Of a stretch of DNA of 64,000 bases, positions 45,340-57,823 are shown piece by piece (positions within the stretch are counted from its first letter, which is position 1; each line of letters starts with the position of its first letter). Origin of the DNA: Apostichopus japonicus (taxonomy: Eukaryota > Echinodermata > Holothuroidea > Aspidochirotida > Stichopodidae); contig NC_092577.1 of assembly GCF_037975245.1 (NCBI RefSeq), positions 36,634,898-36,698,897 of the forward strand, read 5' to 3'. Position numbers and translations under genes: made by a program. The notes beneath the pieces are model-generated. The model was not told the origin of the DNA and did no database searches. It was given only the letters and a program-made list of their open reading frames with translations.

Positions 45340-47145
45340 GTGAAGTAGAAGCTAAGTTGTGAGTTAATGTATAGTGGCTGTTCACATACATCAAGCTGAT
45401 ACAGCTAAGTGGTGAGTCAATGCATAGTGGCTGTTCACATACATCAAGCTGATACAGCGAAGTTGTGAGTTAGTGCATAGTGACTGTTCACATACATCAA
45501 GCTGATACAGCTAAGTGGTGAGTCAATGCATAGTGGCTGTTCACATACATCAAGCTGATACAGCTAAGTGGTGAGTCAATGCATAGTGGCTGTTCACATA
45601 CATCAAGCTGATACAGCGAAGTTGTGAGTTAGTGCATAGTGACTGTTCACATACATCAAGCTGATACAGCTAAGTGGTGAGTCAATGCATAGTGGCTGTT
45701 CACATACATCAAGCTGATACAGCGAAGTTGTGAGTTAGTGCATAGTGACTGTTCACATACATCAAGCTGATACAGCTAAGTGGTGAGTCAATGCATAGTG
45801 GCTGTTCACATACATCAAGCTGATACAGCGAAGTTGTGAGTTAGTGCATAGTGACTGTTCACATACATCAGGCTGATACAGCTAAGTGGTGAGTCAATGC
45901 ATAGTGGCTGTTCACATACATCAAGCTGATACAGCTAAGTTGTGAGTTAGTGCATAGTGACTGTTCACATACATCAGGCTGATACAGCTAAGTTGTGAGT
46001 TAGTGCATAGTGGCTGTTCACATACATCAAGCTGATACAGCTAAGTTGTGAGTTAGTGCATAGTGACTGTTCACATACATCAGGCTGATACAGCTAAGTG
46101 GTGAGTCAATGCATAGTGGCTGTTCACATACATCAAGCTGATACAGCGAAGTTGTGAGTTAGTGCATAGTGACTGTTCACATACATCAAGCTGATACAGC
46201 TAAGTGGTGAGTCAATGCATAGTGGCTGTTCACATACATCAAGCTGATACAGCGAAGTTGTGAGTTAGTGCATAGTGACTGTTCACATACATCAAGCTGA
46301 TACAGCTAAGTGGTGAGTCAATGCATAGTGGCTGTTCACATACATCAAGCTGATACAGCGAAGTTGTGAGTTAGTGCATAGTGACTGTTCACATACATCA
46401 GGCTGATACAGCTAAGTGGTGAGTCAATGCATAGTGGCTGTTCACATACATCAAGCTGATACAGCTAAGTTGTGAGTTAGTGCATAGTGACTGTTCACAT
46501 ACATCAGGCTGATACAGCTAAGTTGTGAGTTAGTGCATAGTGGCTGTTCACATACATCAAGCTGATACAGCTAAGTTGTGAGTTAGTGCATAGTGACTGT
46601 TCACATACATCAGGCTGATACAGCTAAGTGGTGAGTCAATGCATAGTGGCTGTTCACATACATCAAGCTGATACATCTAAGTTGTGAGTTAATGCATAGT
46701 GGCTCTCCACATACATCAGGCTGATACAGCTAAGTGGTGAGTCAATGCATAGTGGCTGTTCACATACATCAAGCTGATACAGCGAAGTGGTGAGTCAATG
46801 CATAGTGGCTGTTCACATACATCAAGCTGATACATCTAAGTTGTGAGTTAATGCATAGTGGCTGTTCACATACATCAAGCTGATACAGCGAAGTGGTGAG
46901 TTAATGCATAGTGGCTGTTCACATACATCAAGCTGATACATCTAAGTTGTGAGTTAATGCATAGTGGCTGTTCACATACATCAAGCTGATACAGCTAAGT
47001 TGTGAGTTAATGCATAGTGGCTGTTCACATACACAAAGCTGATACAGCTAAGAGGTGAGTCAATGCATAGTGGCTGTTCACATACATCAAGCTGATACTG
47101 CAAAGTGGTGAGTTAATGCATAGTGGCTGTTCACATACATCAAGT
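45340..47145. repeat. 53-bp minisatellite directly after the ADAT2 stop, ~34 copies, with 106- and 530-bp higher-order periods
   Basis: Units contain GATACAGCTAAGTGGTGAGT, CAATGCATAGTGGCTG and TTCACATACATCAAGCT. Two main types alternate: CTAAGTGGTGAGTCAATG..GTGGCTG and CGAAGTTGTGAGTTAGTG..GTGACTG, giving 106-bp dimers. A ten-unit block starting at 45871 recurs at 46401, exactly 530 bp later. The array begins within ~30 bp of the stop codon. The first AATAAA after it is at 47723, so it probably lies in the 3' UTR. Confidence 0.95.
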
Positions 47146-48579
47146 TTAATGCTATACCAAACCAAACTGTGCATTGCTTAAATCACATGAAAACTCAAGC
47201 AGACACTTTACCAGAATTATTGACTACTGAAACCTGTTATCTGTTGAAATGTCACTGATTTAACATTGAAGTAATTCATTTGTAACAAAGAAAATTTTGG
47301 ATCTAATATATGCTGAGATCTAATATATGCTGGGATCAGGTACATAGCCAGGGGGGAGCGGGGGTGCGACTGCTCTACCCCCCCTTTCAGTGTCAAAAAA
47401 AATGTTTGAAAAACTTTTTTTAGCATGGTATTTTGTCAGTGCTCTTTTGATCTTTAATACTCGTCAGCTCCGTTAACTCGATAATAATCTTAGTAACATT
47501 CAGGCATACTGATTCAGCTACTTAGTTTGGCAGATGCAATTAGCTAAATTTAGCCTGTAGCCTATCACAAGCCTTCCTATAAATAATTATTACACTGCTA
47601 ATACACTGCGATAACGATATTTGTTTTTAGGCCACTGCACATGTGGCTGTCTTACAAATTATGAAAGTTTATATTGTCCATCAGTTAAGTTCATCAAATG
47701 TATTCAAGGCCAGACATTGGACAATAAACAAGAATCATCCTGCTGGAAAAACTGTAAATGAGCACTGTTTTGTCTTTCTGATATATTATGTAAAAGAACA
47801 TGTAAAAGCATTCAAACAGGAAACAAAATCTGCTGATAATATGATATGATGAAACTGGCAAAACATTGCACCAGATCACATCTAAGGACCTTCAATTTTT
47901 ACCTTGCTAACATTTTTGAGACCATACTGTTAACTTTAAAACAATTGGTATTAGCGACTTGTTTCAATCTAAGCTTAGGCAACATTTTGCCATGTGCCGC
48001 CCACCAAATTTGCCCAAGTTAAATCTAAATGAATTGTGTTGTGAAAATATGAAGTAAATATTGTTTTCCAGGCCCAATTGGCCAGTTGGAGGATAAGGCA
48101 AGGGAGGTACCACCGTATTAACTCCAGGAAGAAATTCTTTTTAGTGGGGGCATTATTTTGTGTAGTAAAGTGATCAGAGTCCAAAATATGAATGGCAACG
48201 ACATGAAGTTTATGAAGCTGAGAATCACAAACAGCCCAGAGTCTGAATTCCAAATATCTGTGGTTTCTACAGTGGTACACATGTAAGACTTTCATACCTA
48301 ATTTTCAAAGAGTTGTCCATTTTGTAAGAAATAGCTCTGAATTTTAATGTCAGGTCAGACTGATGGCCACCTATGTCTGGGGAGAGAGTAGAAATTCAGG
48401 GTTGACACAAGCTAGGACTGTTGGAGTTAGACCAACACGTTTGGACTTTGTAAGTTTTTCGTACAATTATATTCTTCACATTTTATTCTGCAATTATATT
48501 TTGCACATAGTAGTGAAAGACAGTGCATATTTAAGATGCTTGATAACAACTTTTGTTAGAAACAATCCTAAAGACATGA
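47146..48579. other. ADAT2 3' flank, no further gene
   Basis: AT-rich sequence. AATAAA occurs on the plus strand at 47723-47728 and is a candidate ADAT2 polyadenylation signal. A G/C-rich patch (AGCCAGGGGGGAGCGGGGGT, ~47347) resembles a MITE fragment. No exon was recognised. Confidence 0.45.
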
Positions 48580-48614
48580 AATAAACACAGAAACTAAAAG
48601 TTTTCCTTTTTATT
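48580..48614. terminator. Facing polyadenylation signals between ADAT2 and E2F
   Basis: AATAAA on the plus strand (48580-48585) and on the minus strand (48609-48614) lie 24 bp apart. For E2F this is the first minus-strand AATAAA after its stop at 49021 that I could see. For ADAT2 an earlier signal exists at 47723. Use of either is inferred only. Confidence 0.35.
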
Positions 48615-49020
48615 ATTTCAAAATTCATTGTAAAAGAAAATGGCAGTTCTGTCTAGAACAGATGACATTACTGTTTCCATGAAAAGATTATGAAAATTGT
48701 ATAAAGTCAAAAAAAAAAAAATCGATTTGTCTCAGAACTGCATGAATTTCACCATCCTCCCAAAATGTTGGGTCTGAAATTTTACACCTCTGATGGTGTA
48801 TTTTGAGACATTGTTAAACCAGGTCTATAATTTGCAAGGGTGTGTGGTAAATCTCATCTTATAGCTAGGAGTAAAACAGCTGACAATTTGACCTGTGGGT
48901 GGTCAGTTTCGAGTCTCCCTAGCAGATTTGAGGACAGCAACGATCCACTGCAGGTCAAAAACTATATGAAGAATGATGTAGCAATAGGTCCCAGAGTTAA
49001 ATTCCCAGATTTGCTACGTC

Positions 49021-49217
49021 TCAAAAAATGGTGTCAAAGAGGTCACTGATGCCCTCATTTTCTGCTAGTGCGAAGAGATAATCATCAACCGCTGGAGGTG
49101 AGAGAGGAACAAAGTCTTCGTGAAGAGAATGCTGGTCTTCAGTTAGCAGGAGATTTCTCTCTAAGGTAGCTAGGTCATCGTCTTCTAGCGTGTTCACTTT
49201 CATGGCCCGGTCATTTT
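49021..49217 (-). CDS. E2F: E2F last exon, pocket-protein binding motif
   Basis: Encodes an acidic tail ([10 protein letters not shown]) and ends in [20 protein letters not shown], matching DYHFGLEEGEGIRDLFD of vertebrate E2F1 at the key D-Y, F, L, E-G-I and D-L-F residues. Acceptor AATCACAG, stop TGA at 49021-49023. Confidence 0.95.
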
Positions 49218-52200
49218 CTGTGATTCGGAGGGAAAAGAAAATATACATAAAATGTCTTTATGTTTACATTATAAGCTTTGACGTGTGTTTTTGAAAGAAT
49301 TGCAATCTATCAAAATGAAAAGACAAAAAATTATAAAATCAGCAGTTTTCAACCCACAGGTCTTTCTTTGAGATTTAAAGGTTGGTAGCCCATTCAGGAC
49401 ACAATATTACTGTAGGCTATACCCTACTCCCCCCTTCAGGCCGCAATTCCAAGATGCAGTATTAAACCCTTTTCCCCTCCAGGCAGCCATTTCAGAGTGC
49501 AGTATTACACCCTATTCCCCTGCAGGCAGTCGTTTCAGGACGCAGTATTAAACCATGCTCCCCACCCCCTCCAGGCAGCCGTTTCAGGACAGTGTTGCAC
49601 CCTATTCCCCTCCAGGCCGCCATTGCAAGACGCAGTATTGCACCCTACTCCCTCCTTCAGGCCGCCATTCCAAGACGCATTATTACACCCTACTCCGCCC
49701 ACCAGGCCGCCATTCCAAGATGCAGTATTACACCCTACTCCCCCCTCCAGGCCGCCATTCCAAGACACAGTATTACAAACAAACTAAGTCACAGATGTTC
49801 AAGACTGACATAACATTTCTTAGATGAAAACGACACAAACTTTGCCTTAGAGCTTAATTCAAATTTATTGTATCGCAAAGATCTGGCTGTTAAAGGGTTA
49901 TGGGCTACAAATGTTGCAATGACTTAGTTTGAAGGAGATGTTGACCTTTGAATGAGAAGTTGACCTTTGCAGGAAAATTTCAAATGGTGCACCTCAGTTT
50001 TGATAAAATAAATCTTGTTAGATTTGTGGATGAAATTATTTACTATTGAGAATTTTTAAGTCTATATGACACATTGTACTGTATATAAGATATTACAGTC
50101 TTACCTTTTGGGGGAGAAGAGCCCTCTGAACTGGGAGAACTGTCACCTTCCTTTCTGCACTCCTCAGGACACAGATAGACCTCTATTTGACCTCTTGAAC
50201 TCTTGAGCCAAATTTGTATACCCTGTTGGACAGATAATTAATACAAATCCAGCATGACAAAACCATAGGTTAGCAACTTGGCATGATATTTCAATATATT
50301 AAAATCTTCTGTCACCACTCTTGGTTGATCTCATCTGGTAAAACAACAATTTTAGTCACAAATCACTCCAGTGGGAAAAGCAACCTACATATTCAGATTT
50401 CTCCAGGTAGACAACATTATTTAAACTGGTTAAATCTTGACCAGCAATGTTCTAAAGCCAACATGACTTACACTGCCAAAATCTTGACCAGCCATATTCT
50501 AAAGCCAACATGACTTACACTGCCAAAATCATAGCCAGCCATATTCTAAAGCCAACATGACTTACACTGGTAAAATCTTGACCAGCCATATTCTAAAGCC
50601 AACATGACTTACACTGGTAAAATCTTGACCAGCCATATTCTAAAGCCAACATGACCTACACAGGCAAAATCTTGACCAGCCATATTCTAAAGCCAACATG
50701 ACTTACACTGGTAAAATCTTGACCAGCCATGATCTAAAGCCAACATGACTTAAACTGGTAAAATCTTGACCAGCCATATTCTAAAGCCAACATGACTTAC
50801 ACTGGTAAAATCTTGACCAGCCATATTTTAAGCCAACATGACTTACACTGGTAAAATCTTGACCAGCCATATTCTAAAGCAACCATGACTTACACTGGTA
50901 AAATCTTGACCAGCCATATTCTAAAGCCAACATGACTTACACTGCCAAAATCTTGACCAGCCATATTCTAAAGCCAACATGACTTACACAGACAAAATCT
51001 TGACCAGCCATATTCTAAAGCCAATATGACTTACACTGGCAAAATCTTGACCAGCCATATTCTAAAAGCCAACATGACTTACACTGGTAAAATCTTGACC
51101 AGCCATATTCTTAAGCAGGGTTGTCCAACCTTTTGCAGAGGAGGGCCACATGGAATGATTATGATGAAGGAGGGGGCCGCATGAACCCTACGCTCGATTT
51201 TTTGCGCGAAGCCCAAGGCAACAAAATGTGAGCACTACGCGCGGAGCGCACTGATTTATTTCCCTTCCTGATAAAACAGATGAATAAAGTCCAGCCGGCA
51301 CCCCCCCTCCCCCTCCGCTGAGAGAGTGTCACACAAACTGACCAGTATGCAGTTTTTTTGGACCCAGAAGGTTCGAATGATTGATTATATAGCTTCAAAT
51401 TGTTATCAATAAATCTGCTCACTAAATTTCACACCGTAGAGCATCTCTGGCGGGACGGACGCAACCCTGCCGCGGGCCAGACTGTGGCCCGCAGGCCGTA
51501 GGTTGGACAACCATGTTCTAAAGCCAACATGACTTACACTGGTAAAATCTTGACCAACCATATTCTAAAGCCAACATGATTTACACGAGCAAAGTCTTGA
51601 CCAGCCATATTCTAAAGCACACACACATTGCTTCACCATCCAGGATTTTCCACTTAATGGTGTTGATTTGAGATGTGATCTCTCAGCAGTGTGTTGCTGG
51701 CTTTAAATCACTAACAACACTGCTGTTGTAATCTGACCATCAAACCTGAACATGCAGACATATAAAGTGATATAAAACAACTTACCTCTCTTGGATCTGG
51801 AACCTCTAACTTTGTCTCTGGTGGCGCCTTTATTGCAATCACTGTTTGGTCTTCAAAACTTTTAATACTTCTAATATCGTGGTAAGTCACATATGCATAC
51901 GTGAGTGTATCGTTAAGGAAACTTACTACCCAGTATGGAAGCAGACACTGACTAGTTTAGCAACAAATTCTCAATTGTAAAGGTTTTTTATCAAATTTAC
52001 AAAGTATTGATTGAAATATGATAACAGTTGATCAAAGAATGCAATCCTTTTGCAGTTTATCTTTCTTTCTAACTTCAAGAGAGTTACTGTACAGTAAGTT
52101 ACCAGCAGAGCACTCTATTCAGTTCTGTCAACCAGACACTAAACTTATAATATTCTTAAATATTGAATGAAAGCTTGTGTGACATTAACACCCCTTCACC

Positions 52201-55200
52201 ATTGCCTCAAACCATTAATCTTGCAGAATGCCATCTCCAACTCAGGAGTTCACAACATCTCAGTAAAGTTGTATGAGTTTACAATGAATCGCAAACATTC
52301 AGTGATACAATGTACAGTAGAACTAACCTGAACACAACCAATTTGTCAACACTTTCTGACTTTGTTGAAAAGTTGTGTGGCTATTTCAGCACAGTTGAAA
52401 CCATGGATAGTATCACACATTTTTAAATTATGGAAATTTGTTTAAAAAAATACAAAATACAATGCATATCAAACCAGGGAATAATTATCTGGTATCACAA
52501 AGCAACTTGATAGAAAATGGAAGAATTGTTTGTCACTGGTGTGTGAATTTCATTTAAGAAAAGGATATCTCTTATTCCCAGGATCTTCTGTAAGCATTTT
52601 AAGCTGTAACGATGCGTTTCTAATTAGCTCGTCTAATCTATTTTCTTGAAGATCTAGGTCAGCAACATCTGGAAAGAGAAATAAGCAGATATTCAGTCAT
52701 TGTTTAATTCGTGTCTTGCATTTACCATTTGCTGAAGTATTTATTGTAAGCAATCGTTTCATTGTCATTATTACTCAAAGCATCCACGATTTTAATCATT
52801 GGTGGAAAACTGCCATGCACTTCTAACATATACAGTATGTTAGAGCGTTTCTGTTCCCTTTTGAATATAGTGTTCTCATGCACAATCCCATCCCATTTAA
52901 ATTAAATAAAAAATTGTGTTAAACATACTGTACGTATATTACCTAATTTTGTTAGGACTAAACTACCCCTTTAATCCTAACTATGAAGATACAGTTTGCC
53001 TATCCAAATCCAAACTACTTGATAAGTTGATAACAAAACACCACTTCTTTAATTAATTTGATACCACAAGTTATGTTTATCTACCGAAATTCAAAACAAA
53101 AAAAAAAGACTGAAATACTTGGCTTGAGTGAAGGACACATTGACATGAACCACTAAACCTGAGATACATCGTCCAACAACTGTTTGTAATTTGTCATTAA
53201 CTTAGTATCCATTCATCTATGCAGTTGTTTATTACATTGATTAACCCTTTTTGTTTTAAAGGTTTCTTCTGACAGAAAATAAATTGGTATCTCAGTCAAA
53301 CTAACCGTCTGTCTTTAAGTCTGTTTTATTGAGAGGATTCATGATAAATTAATCACTCAATCGTAAATGAGATGTTGTATGAAGTCAATTCATATTCAAT
53401 TATATCAAATACAGCATTATTAGGTCTGCTTATTATCCCTCAAACAAGACGGCTGAGAACAACTGCTTGTAAATTTGGTTGGCAGAGATAAAACAGGTAC
53501 GGTATACCTCTAGAGAGGAAGATAATTGAATATTGGGACGAGGGGTAATAATACAAGCTGGCCCATTAACGCTAAACAGATGGATATCATGCAATCTTCT
53601 GAGGAGAGTATGTTTATACTGTTGGCTTGATTAACAACAAATAATAAAATAACTTTTAACTTACATCGTTAGTTTTACTAATTTAACAATTATTTAAAGA
53701 CACTGGGTCTGTTTGATTGGCTGTCATGGAGGTATAAATATTGCTTAAGTTTAAGACAACCCAGTTTATCAAGGGAGGTCTCTGCTAAAAGGTGAATTAC
53801 CTAAGTTACACTACTGGTACAAGTAAGCTGATCAATGCAAAGTCTGTGAGAATTTGGCAGAAAAACATTTTGAAAATGAAAGGCCATCATCCAGGGCTAA
53901 ATGCATGTAGGAGAAGATATAAGTACCTGAATGCAGATTGACAGCTTCTGCACTGATGGAGTTGCCAGAGAAGTCTTGGGCCGACACACAACTACTTGCA
54001 CCTCTGCAAGAAAACAGCAAAAACATTGCATTCAGTTCTGATCCAACTTTTTGCTGAATTGTGGTAAGCACATGAGGCTCTTTGATATCAATTTTAGACT
54101 TTAGTCATACAGTATATGATGGAACATGATATCTCATATGTGGAGACCATATTATTATTTTTTATTCCATAAAAAAGTTGCTACTACTCACTTCCATTCA
54201 ATGTTGTTTTTATGTCGTTTAGAGATGAGCTTGATTCCTTCTAATACGTTTGTTATGTCGTAGATTCTCCTCTTTTGAACACTGAGTTGCTCGGCTGCCT
54301 GGTTCAAGTCTAACACACCGTCAGGTGCTGCTCGTAGTAAGCTGACGAAGCGTTTTGTTAACAGACCTAGCGACGTCTCATACCTGGATTTCTCTAATGG
54401 TGATTTAGCGGCTGGTGGTGTGAAAGTAAAATTACATTATTTTAGGATGAAAAGTAGCATATTTGACAAAATTTAAATATACTAAATACCTTAATGTGTC
54501 CATATGATAATTGTGAACAATAACTAACTGTACAGTGCAGAGGTTAATGCAGGTAACAAAAGTAGTTTCCAAATTTTGTGAAGTAGTTTTGAAATGCTCT
54601 GAGGTTTGTCTTTAATATGTGGTTCCTGCGTACATCTTTGGAGTTCTATTACAGTTTCATCATTTTCATAGTATGATTCTACAGGATACACTATTCCATC
54701 AAGTGTCCATAAGGGATTCTCCCTTACAAAGCTTGTTGCTACTTTTTGTCACAGTATCACTGTACCCAAGGCTTTAGCTAGTTGTTAGCTAGACATCCTA
54801 ACAAATCAACATTATTTTGTAATGTACTTAAAAGACAATTCTGAAATGGGAGGCAGAATTATCTTCTTTGAAAAAATTACAACCAGCCAACATTTTGCAT
54901 AAGTAGGAAACCTCTACCCTTATAAACTGTACTCCCTGTATGCCACAGTTGCTATGCAAAAGATCCACAATTTTCCGAGGGACCACCAATCCCTGTGACC
55001 TAGTTTTTGATAGATGTAGTGAAGATCCCAGTGGGCCCAGTCTAATACTTGACCCCAGATACCAAACACCGATGCTTTCTGCTAACGACTGGTGCTCGTT
55101 TAGATAAGAGCAACATAATTTTTCTGAGATTGGTTACATTTTTTGAGGCTGGACAGTACTTTTCGTGGACTGCCGCTCACTGTCTACTGCCAGGTGGGAA

Positions 55201-57678
55201 AAACGCTACATGTTCATTTTTCTCGACTGACACAACTTAAAACTGTCAAAATCATGATCAGTACAACTTTAAGGTGGTCAAGTTTGATAATGTTGTGATT
55301 AGCTTGATATCAGCCTGATGCTGATTGGGTACATTCCTCTGTTAATCAGACAAAATTAAGCTACCTTTAGGACTATTTCGTACAACTTTCTTTCTCTGCT
55401 TTGGAGGACTTGGCGTTTTAAAGTCCAAAACGTTTTCACTATTTCTGCCCCTGGAGGGATTTACATCCATGTGGAGTTTCCGTTTGGCCTGAAAATGAAA
55501 AGATGACAAATAGATTCATTGGTCAAAGCAATACCGACATGTCAAAGAGCTATGGTCTTCAGGTACTAACACATGTGTTCAATGGTTTTTTTGTGCTGGA
55601 ACTTGCATTTTTTTTTCTAATAAATCGTGTAGACAGTTTAAAATAAATTAGTAAGGCAAAATACATGTTTGTAGTTTTGTGGAAGGAAAAGGAAGTTTCA
55701 TAAATGATAAATAGGTAGTGAGGTTTACCTACAGTGTGTCCATACCAATGCAGGGATGAAGATAACAGAATAACCAGGTAAAAATTTTGTTTAGCAGCTT
55801 TTGAGGCTCTGAATTTATTTGCTTATAAATACTGTACTGTCTGATACTGCTCCAACTCCCATGGTGAAGTTGATTTTGTAGTTGATTCTGTGCCTCCTAG
55901 ACCCTGTCACCACTGCTACTGCACCTCCAGAACAGAGACTCAGAGTATAAAGTACTGTATGTCATATAATTTAGTAATGAACAACTGTTGTACGGTCTAG
56001 CGACAAACTCCTTTCGCGTTCCATACGCATATGTTGCCATAGTAGCACCATACCATGCATGTGATACTTGATCTTTTACGAAGCACTGTTATGGGTATAA
56101 TGGTATAATAATGACTCAGATCGTATCTCGAAAAGGTTGGGGGTTCGTGGACAACTGAAATCCACAGGGGGTTAGTGGGGGATAAAGTTAGGGAAACCCT
56201 AGTTTATAGGCTCTATCCACCCAAGAGTGCCAGCTCAGTGGACTGTCATTTTTATGAAAACTCCCACCAAACTATAATTGAGTCGATCTCAAAAGGACTA
56301 ACTGCTACAGTACACTGAGAGCTAACTTCCTCGTTTCAAGTGTTTTCTATACGTACATTTGTCCAGGGTATTCTTACCTAGTTATACCTAGAGAATGTAA
56401 CAAATACACTGCTGGACTGTGTAGCCTACAGAAGGAAGTTAGTAAGCTATGAACAGAAGGCCTACGTGCTTTAATGATAATAAAAAACACAGTGGTGCAA
56501 TGAATTTGAAAACATACAGACGATTCCCAGGTTAGCCTAAATATTCCTAGCCCAACATCAACTCCAGCAAGTTCCAATGTGGTCAGTAGTACTAGGCTAG
56601 AAGTAGAAGATACATTATTGGCAATTCTGAAGTAAGCTTATCAAGGCCATGACACATGCAGTAGGCCAAGGCCAAGTACTGTACAGTAGGCCAAGGAGTA
56701 GGAGCTGTGGGGCCATACTCCATAGCCACCCCAGTAATCCATGACAGGATGAGGTCACGCAGGCATGGGTGCTATCATACATATTTTAAAGCTGAAAACA
56801 TCACTGAAAGTTAGTCAGACCCCCGCCTCCAACCTCCCCCCCCCTGACCCATTTCCAACTTGTCAGGGTCTCTGACCTGACTGAACCAAGGCCTACTAGT
56901 ACTGGCTGCAATATTTGTGTTATTCTTAGGCGCAATATATATTTTAAGACCCGTAACTGTACTGTAGCACAACTTTGGGCTAACAATAATAACAAGAACC
57001 AGGACTTATCCTAGCAGAATATCAGAGATCATTTTTTGCCCTTGTGGCTATAGCCTAGGCCAGTTTTTATTATTTAAACAATAATGGGCAAACTCATTTG
57101 GTGTAGAGCTTAACTCCTTAAGCCTAAGGCTCTCAAAAAATAAATTGAAGTAGCCTAGCCTTGGCCAGGTAGGCCAATGTCCGTTTTGAAATTATTCTCC
57201 CCCTCCCCCACACCCCATTGTCATCACAATTTGATATGACATTTCCCATGTCAGTACAGTACTAGGAGTAGGACTTCAGCCAGAACATGACTAGGTCAAG
57301 GGTAGGCCTAGCCTAGTTAGGGAACTCAGTGTAGGCCTAGGCCCTAGGGCCTAGCCTAAGTAACGTTAGGCCAAAGGGCCCTGGCCTGTCTTCGGCTAAA
57401 ACCATGGGAACACAAAAGGAAATGTTTAAAGTTACCGGTGGTCTTCCAAGAAGAGTTCTGCTTGTTTTTGTTTGAACATTTTCAGGAGTGTAACCAACAA
57501 CATCAATAACATCGAAATCTTGTTCTTGGGGCTGTCCGCCTGCGTATATTCTGGTCATGGCAGTCGGCAATGGAGAAGAAGCTCTTTGTGAAAGATCGAC
57601 GTCAAATATGGACGCTGACTGGGCCAAAGCGAACTGACTTTCCAAAGTAAAGCTGCCATGCTGAAATTCTTTTTCCAT
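49021..57678 (-). CDS. E2F: E2F transcription factor (E2F1/2/3-class activator), 397 aa, 8 coding exons
   Basis: E2F binds DNA with a DP partner and controls G1/S genes, and is restrained by pocket proteins. Exons (minus): 57436-57678, 55365-55488, 54192-54411, 53927-54003, 52569-52668, 51786-51900, 50105-50222, 49021-49217. The sum is 1194 nt and all phases agree. Residues 78-85 carry GRPPAKRK, as in the N-terminal conserved patch of E2F1-3. The winged-helix DBD spans ~132-196 ([30 protein letters not shown]). Dimerisation segment: [18 protein letters not shown]. Marked box: [20 protein letters not shown] and [10 protein letters not shown]. The last 20 residues, [20 protein letters not shown], form the pocket-binding motif, so this is an Rb-regulated E2F. 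The ATG at 57678 has a good context; upstream in-frame codons lack ATG. Intron 5 is U12-type AT-AC. Confidence 0.96.
49390..49775. repeat. ~45-bp minisatellite in E2F intron 7, ~8 copies
   Basis: Imperfect units containing CAGTATTACACCCTACTCCC, CCTCCAGGCCGCCATTCC and AAGACG, with more diverged copies at the left. Three plus frames and one minus frame stay open over it because of the period; they are not genes. Confidence 0.9.
50435..51620. repeat. 47-bp minisatellite in E2F intron 6, split by a MITE
   Basis: Unit CCAGCCATATTCTAAAGCCA followed by ACATGACTTACACTGG and TAAAATCTTGA. About 14 copies lie left of the MITE at 51116-51515 and two right of it. Confidence 0.95.
51116..51515. mobile_element. 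hAT-type MITE, 400 bp, inside the 47-bp minisatellite
   Basis: The left end is CAGGGTTGTCCAACCTTTTG. The right end, reverse-complemented, is CATGGTTGTCCAACCTACGG, giving 15 of 16 identical terminal bases. Flanks are TTCTTAAG (51108-51115) and TTCTAAAG (51516-51523), an 8-bp target duplication with one mismatch. The inner sequence includes the typical GGGCCACA / GTGGCCCGCAGGCC parts of hAT MITEs. The intact repeat unit has TTCTAAAG at this site, so the insertion point is clear. Confidence 0.88.
51901..52568 (-). other. E2F: U12-type AT-AC intron of E2F
   Basis: The 5' splice site reads AG/ATATCCTTTT (from 52568 downwards), the classic minor-spliceosome AT-AC donor. Near the 3' end TTCCTTAAC (51912-51920) matches the U12 branch-site consensus exactly, about 12 nt before the CTCAC/G acceptor. 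Splicing gives AAG-AGG-TAT, producing [11 protein letters not shown], which aligns without gaps to NQRLAYVTYQD of E2F1-3. No GT-AG alternative keeps the frame. Confidence 0.95.
52669..53926 (-). other. E2F: E2F intron 4
   Basis: 1.26-kb AT-rich GT-AG intron; no repeats or other exons recognised. Confidence 0.8.
54192..54411 (-). CDS. E2F: E2F exon 3, DNA-binding domain
   Basis: Encodes the winged-helix fold: [20 protein letters not shown], then [20 protein letters not shown] with the DNA-reading RRIYD (residues 170-174), ending KNNIEWK. Acceptor ..CCACCAG, donor GTGAGT. Confidence 0.97.
54412..55364 (-). other. E2F: E2F intron 2
   Basis: 0.95-kb GT-AG intron (donor AAAG/GTAGCT, acceptor CACCACCAG). 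No other feature was recognised. Confidence 0.8.
55489..57435 (-). other. E2F: E2F intron 1, with a TAGGCCTA-rich 5' part
   Basis: 1.95-kb intron. Directly downstream of exon 1 (57.03-57.36 kb) are many TAGGCCTAG, CTAGCCTAG and GGCCCTAGGGCC-type words. The rest is AT-rich with poly-C patches. Confidence 0.7.
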
Positions 57679-57823
57679 CTTATATTGATGTTTAATGTAA
57701 TACCACCACAAGTTCTTACGAAAATATCCGAACAGTAGACCCCACAAGCCTTAGTTTCAGACTGTCACTGTGGAAATGCTACTGTGAACTGAATACGACC
57801 CGTACAGTACACAACAAATAGAG

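Noticed and set aside
49497..49827. Overlapping Pro-rich frames in three plus frames
   Set aside because: Generated by the ~45-bp minisatellite in E2F intron 7.
52530..52569. E2F ending at the in-frame TGA after NKRYPFLK
   Set aside because: That reading runs into the AT-AC intron. It would remove the marked box and pocket-binding exons, which are present and in phase downstream.
57679..57747. Upstream extension of the E2F start
   Set aside because: The in-frame extension begins at TTG and contains no ATG; the ATG at 57676-57678 has a good context.
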